From Undaria pinnatifida (lineage: Eukaryota; Sar; Phaeophyceae; Laminariales; Alariaceae): 64,000 nt of DNA. Position numbers and translations under genes: made by a program. Below, piece after piece: positions 23,301 to 29,300 of this stretch (position 1 is the stretch's first letter; each line of letters begins with the position of its first letter). The stretch spans positions 1,129,185 to 1,193,184 of the forward strand of contig JABAKD010000021.1 in NCBI GenBank assembly GCA_012845835.1, read 5' to 3'. The notes under the pieces are model-generated. The model had not been told where the DNA came from. It was given only the letters and a program-made list of their open reading frames with translations, and did not search any database.

Positions 23301-26300
23301 TGTTGTTGAGAGTGTCAATATGTTGTTTCATTCACAAAACGCTTTCGCGTATGTATTTAGTTCGTAGGAGAGACAATTTGTACACGTTTTTTTCGTCTAA
23401 AAACTTTTGAAATGTGCCCTCGGGCTGACGAATAAAACGGCCTTGGTCGTGATCGCCAATAATAAAACGACCTTGGTCGTGATCACCAAGACTAGGGGAA
23501 TCAAATACCGTCGAAAAACATCATTTTTTCCGTGCGCTAAAAAATCAAGTCTCACATATTGGCGGTCACCTAAAACGCAACCCAAACTGACTAAAAACGG
23601 CCAAGAAACTACCAAAATGGAGAAAAGTAAACATGAATAGTCTATATACGAAGCGAAGTTTAGTTTTCCAAGAACCCAAAAACTTCACTACTGATTCGCA
23701 GAGCAGCCAAATTCAAAGGAATATTTTCCCATTCCTTGTTTTCTAAATCGCGAATTACGACCTCCTCAATAAAAGCTACAAACATGAATATATATAGTCT
23801 ATACCGCGAAGTTTAGTTTTCTGAGAACACAAAAACTTGACTGCTTACGAGTATATATTTGCAGAACGGCCAAAGGAACTTTTTCCCACTCCTTGTTTTT
23901 CAGATCGTGAATAACGACCTCCGCAGGAAATCCATGAAGATGACGAAATCTCTGTGGGATTGCGGATTCCGGTTGAGAGTATGGGGTTATACAAAACTTC
24001 CAGGAGTTTCGGGTGCGTACGGGTGTAAAAGTATTGCGGAACTTCCAAAAGTTCCGGGTCAGAAGTTCCGGGTGTTGTGGCACAGGCATACAGAACTCAC
24101 AGAAAGTTCCGGGCAGGTGCAAAAAATAGCCTGTACCCGTACCCCGGGTTTTGTGGCAGGGGTCTTACAGAACTCACTGAAGCTCCGGGTACGGGTATGA
24201 ATGTATCACAAAGACGTTCCTGGTACGGGTACTTTCGGTAGGGTTGTACAGAACTCACACAAGTCCCGGGTACGGGCAGTTCCTGGTTAAGCAATGGCAA
24301 CAAAAGGGCCGAAAAGCAACAAATTTATAGGCCATATAAATACACGATTGATTGTCAACTCATTTTCAATTATTGCTATTGGCATACTGCATACACGGGT
24401 GCACTTACGAGGAAAAACACATATCATACCATACTCAGCGCACCCCTTCTGTCGCGCCTCGAGAAAAAAATTGTGGTCGCGAGCCCAATTTCTCCATTAT
24501 TGTTAGCTCGATAAGACGCACCAAACAAGAAGCAAAGCCACCGAAAACACAGAGAATAGTTCAAGACTTGATTATATGAGTGCGAGATCTGCAGTATTAC
24601 GATCGGAAAAAAAAAATAAACGTTGACAATAATACGCAATACGTGGTTCCCAAAAGGAGGTATAAAATCGTTGTTTTCGAACAATTAGGATATAATTCAA
24701 CTTGATTCATAAAAACGAAATTTTTCGATTCAAAAGTGTTCTTCGTTAGTACGTTAATGCCTGCCGTTAGAAACGAAAGAAGCACCAACAACAATAGGAG
24801 GGGCTCTTATCGGATCATACGTACTACTTTGTGTTCGGTGTTCGGCTTGTGAGACTGACAAAACATATCATCCTAATTAGTCTAGTGTGTAAAATGCACA
24901 TGTCGGATTAAACCTTAATGAATACAGAGCTCGGGCATACCCGTACCCTGGGTATTGTGCCACAGTCCCACAGGAGTCACACAAATTTCCGGGTAAGAGT
25001 ATGATGATCTCACAGAACTTGCAGAAAGTTCCGGGCACGGGTACGGATGTCGTACGGAACTTCCACAAGTTCCGGGTACAAGTTCCGGGTACGGGTGACA
25101 ACGTCGCACAGAGCTTCCAGAAGTTCCGCGTTCAGGTATCAATGCCCTGCAGAACTCACAGAAGTTATTTTTACGGTAGTACCCGGGCACCCCGGGTACG
25201 GTTTGTGAGTACCCTACAAAACACAACCTTGCATATAATCAAGTAAATGCCGTGTCGTCGTGTTGTCCTGGTACCAGGTCCAACGTGTGTGTGCGAAGTC
25301 GTTGTGGTTGTTTTCTCACACTAACTCGAATAATCAAGGCCGTGGTCACAGGAGGGGCTCCTCTCACTCGTTTTTCTTCTTTTCCCCATCCCATTTATTG
25401 TCCCCGCACTATACTCTCGTGCTCCCTTCCAGTAGTAACCCAGATCCGGGGGGGGTTACATGGCGGGCCTCCCTTCCCCATCCCCACTACGGTACGTGCC
25501 TTCATTTTTTTCCGCGAGAAGGTTTCGGGTATTCTCGTCCCTCGTCGACTCGGGTCGAAGCAGTGGAAGAATACTCAAGGAAAAAATACAAGCAAACCAA
25601 TTAAAAGTGGCACACGCATACAATGACCCAGGCTACGGTAGGGGGGTCCCGTTGTGGGCCTTGAATTTCAGTGGCTAGGGGTCACTCGCGCGAGTAACCC
25701 CTTTGATATTGTGCAATCTTACGTTTTCGTCATGTTTTATATGACGAAATCAGTCCGCGATGCAAAGGTAATCTAAGCTGCTCCAAAACGACTGCCTAAA
25801 CCTTTTTTACCCGTGAGGTACAGAGTAACTCGTGCGAGTGGCTCAAACACACCAGTGAAAACGGGGGTACCCCCCCCTACCGTACGTAGCCTTGGTCACA
25901 TATCATTTCTGAAGCAATTCATACATGCTTCGGCGTCTTACTACGTCGCCACGATAAGTGACGCGATCCCAAGGTTCGTGAAAACGGTGCGTTTTTTGTG
26001 TGTAAGCCCTTGCCTTGTGTCTTGTGTGTACCGCCGAAGGTGTTGTTGCGGGTGTGTGGTGTTTTAGTGCTTGTTGAGTGCGCGCATTGACCGGTAGAAA
26101 AGGGGCTGGTTATCACCATCAATAATCAGAGATACTACAACAGCGGTGATGAATGGCAGGGAGTGGTTGAGTGTGAAAAATCCAGCCCTCATCTCAGAGC
26201 CCGAGAGAGATGGACTGGAGTCTAAAACAAAGTAGGTGACGTTGCCTGGAACGGCTGACAGAGCACCAAAATGAAAATTCCGAGAAACAAATGAAGCGTT

Positions 26301-29300
26301 TTCATCAAAAAGATGAAGTGGACAAGGGTTATTAAGGGAAATTACGTGATAAAACCCTTGTTGCACATCTACACTACCTGTAGTTATCCTTTCAAGACCA
26401 AATCGGGGGAGGAGTTCGCTCTACAGCGTTCGGAACGACGTTGTGGTCAAGCATGCGCCATTCCCCCCTACCCCCCGCGCACGCGATACCTGGTTTCACT
26501 TTAATCGCGAATTAGACAGAAAGAACGAGCAAAAGAAAAGCAGTACACCAAACAAGGACACCAATGAGTACCCGGGCGGGGTGGAGAAGAAGGTCGAGCG
26601 TGTGTGTTTTTCACATGAAACTGATATTTTCACTTATCTACGACGAGCACCACCAGACGGTAGGGAGTGGCCGTGCTGGTGCCTACTCGAGATAAGAGTC
26701 ACAAACTGCGAGACAGGTACAGAGTGTGGTCACAAAGTAGTAGACAGAGTTACACGATTCAAATACAGCCTATGGCGATTTGGCCATGCACTGCCAACGC
26801 CAAAGCGCACGGGGGAAGTGCAGCCGTAATTTAGTTTTTTTATGCGAACATGACCTCAAGTATGAACAATCGTGTCAGCACCACACGATACTCAAACGCT
26901 GATTTTTCTGGACATTGACGTTGGAATACCTACCTCACCGGAGACGTCAGCCGTGGCCACTCACCCCCAACGCCACGCAACACATTGACACGTGGAAAAA
27001 GGTAAATGGGGCGGTACCAGGTACGTACTATCGATAGTTTCCCTGTAGGTACCAACGGTCGGACATTTGACCGGGTTCGGCGAACGTTTGTTCGGTTGGA
27101 GAGAATAATACCGATTCTTAACACGTCATCGCCACACGTTGCGCATCATTTGAAAGGCGTGTTAGATTCCATCTTTGCGAAAAAGCGTTCTTAGGGTTAG
27201 GCTTTTCGAAATATCTCGATCAAATTTGCGTTCAATAAAAACGATTGTAAAAAGTACTTCGAAGGTGGGATTTGACCGAACGTTACGGAATGAATGTACT
27301 ATTGCTGTATTCTCTATGTGCTGCATTGGCCTAGGTACAACGCACCGAACCTTTGCCCAACGCATCTTCCTCTTTCCTGGCACGCCCCGCCGTCTGTTGC
27401 GTGCTATATCTACACGCAGCAAATACAAACGATGAGAGTACACCCAATCGAAAGGCGCGTCTAGAGTATAATAACGTGGATGGGCAGCGTTGGAATATGA
27501 CAGCGAGCCGCTCAGGGGCCCGCTACTACGACGGCGCACTCGCGCCCGCTTGGTGTCGTGGAGAACGTTGTTCCAAAATAGCTACTTGAAACTCACGATC
27601 GCGCCGCTATGCTGGTAGGCCGAGACAGCATGACATCTTGTACATCGTTTCAAGTCTACTGTACCGTGATAGCGGCAGTTGCAGCGGCGGCAGCGGCGCC
27701 GTACAAGGCCGCTGCGACGTAGACGTTGGGCGCTGGACGTTCTCGGAGCGGAGCGCACACGCGCAGTGGCGCGCGAATGCTGCGCACATAGGACGCCGAG
27801 AAGAACAAGGATACGAAGCCGGTCCCAAATTTGACAAAATCATTTCTGGAACTTGTTTCAGGGGGCGGTGCTGGTGCTGGTGCTGCTTGTTTTTGTTTTC
27901 TAAAATTGATGCCAACGCCAGTTGTCCCGCTGTTTGCTGTGGTTGGATAACGTCGGCGACACAACGGTTAGCTCTGCCGACGCGGCCGTTGCTTGGCCGC
28001 CGTCGCTACTCGTAAGCTGTCATTTTGTTTTTTTTTTGCGTTAATTTCTTCTTTCTGTGGTTTTGTTGCCACACATCTCCGCTTCTTTCCCCGCCAATAT
28101 TTGAGGTGTGAGGTGTCGCCTGCAGTCAAGATTTCCTTGAATTCCACCGTATGCGCGTCCACGATCGTGATGGGAACGGAATTTCTCGGAAAGTAAGTAC
28201 TTTTCCGAAGATTTTTTCCGCAAAAAAAGCTCCATAGACTAGACTGATACCTTGCCAATTACTTCATGAGGCATTGCCCCACCCACAAGAGGCAGTGTTT
28301 CATTGAAATATTTGCCTCGACCGCGGAGTGTCAATAAATAGACTCTATTAATAGTCGTAGAAATTTCGTTGAGAACATCAATTGCAACCTGCAGCCATAA
28401 ATAACTGAACGTTGGAAGTATCACAAGATGGCGCTGTGAGTGAAGATAGATAGATGTTGTATAAGTAGATGTGCACGTAGCGACAACATTTTATGGAGGA
28501 GGGTGCCTATCGGAAGCTACCGCCATAGCATCTTACAACAAGATATCGTCTCTCGTCTACGGTTCCTCATTCTTGTTATAGTAAACGCAGTGTACACGCA
28601 CGCATGACATGGTGCGAAAATCTGCGAGAGGTTCAACATAAACGGCGGACTATCAATAGTGCTCTTGTTGGAGTCAACGACCACTTTTCGACAAATGATT
28701 TCTACGGTACCTGGAGTTTTCGTGTAGCCAACAGGTCCGAGACGAGACAAGATGACTCGGCTGAGGAACACGAGTTGTCAAGCGACAGCAGAAGGCTACT
28801 GGGGCTGCAGGTCACGTAATAATAATTGGGCAATGGTCGCAACGGGAGCCTTTTATAATATACTGAAATTCAATGACACTCCAGCCGCTAGCTGCGAGAT
28901 CAAAGATTTTGTGGCGGAGCATATATATGCAGTACATAGTATACACCCCGGAAGCCCGGTAGGAGTGCTTAATACAACGTTCATCATATTGTGCAACGCA
29001 CGTTGTACGGGAAAAACACAGAACAACACCACTAATGCGTGCCGGACAACTCAAAATAAATTGCGATGCCGCGACATCATCTCTCGGTTAGGATCGCCCT
29101 TGTTCCTCGAAGATGCGGAGCCGTCTGTAGTCCGGACTAAGGCGAAGTCGCCCTCTCTCTGGGCACTACGCGCTGCAGATTGTAAAACGCACTTTGGAGC
29201 CCGGGTTTAGCCACAACATAGCGACCACAGACGCGATAATTGCGATGTTATCGGCAGTCCTCGTCACCGCGCAGCAGTACGGATAAGATAAAGTCGTGCG

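Noticed and set aside
23985-25200. CRISPR-like array
   Set aside because: Units are contiguous and degenerate with no unique spacers, and the DNA is eukaryotic.
27607-27964. Minus-strand Ala-rich frame of about 100 codons
   Set aside because: It comes from GC-rich CAG/GCG-type sequence, overlaps other open frames, and lacks splice or start support.
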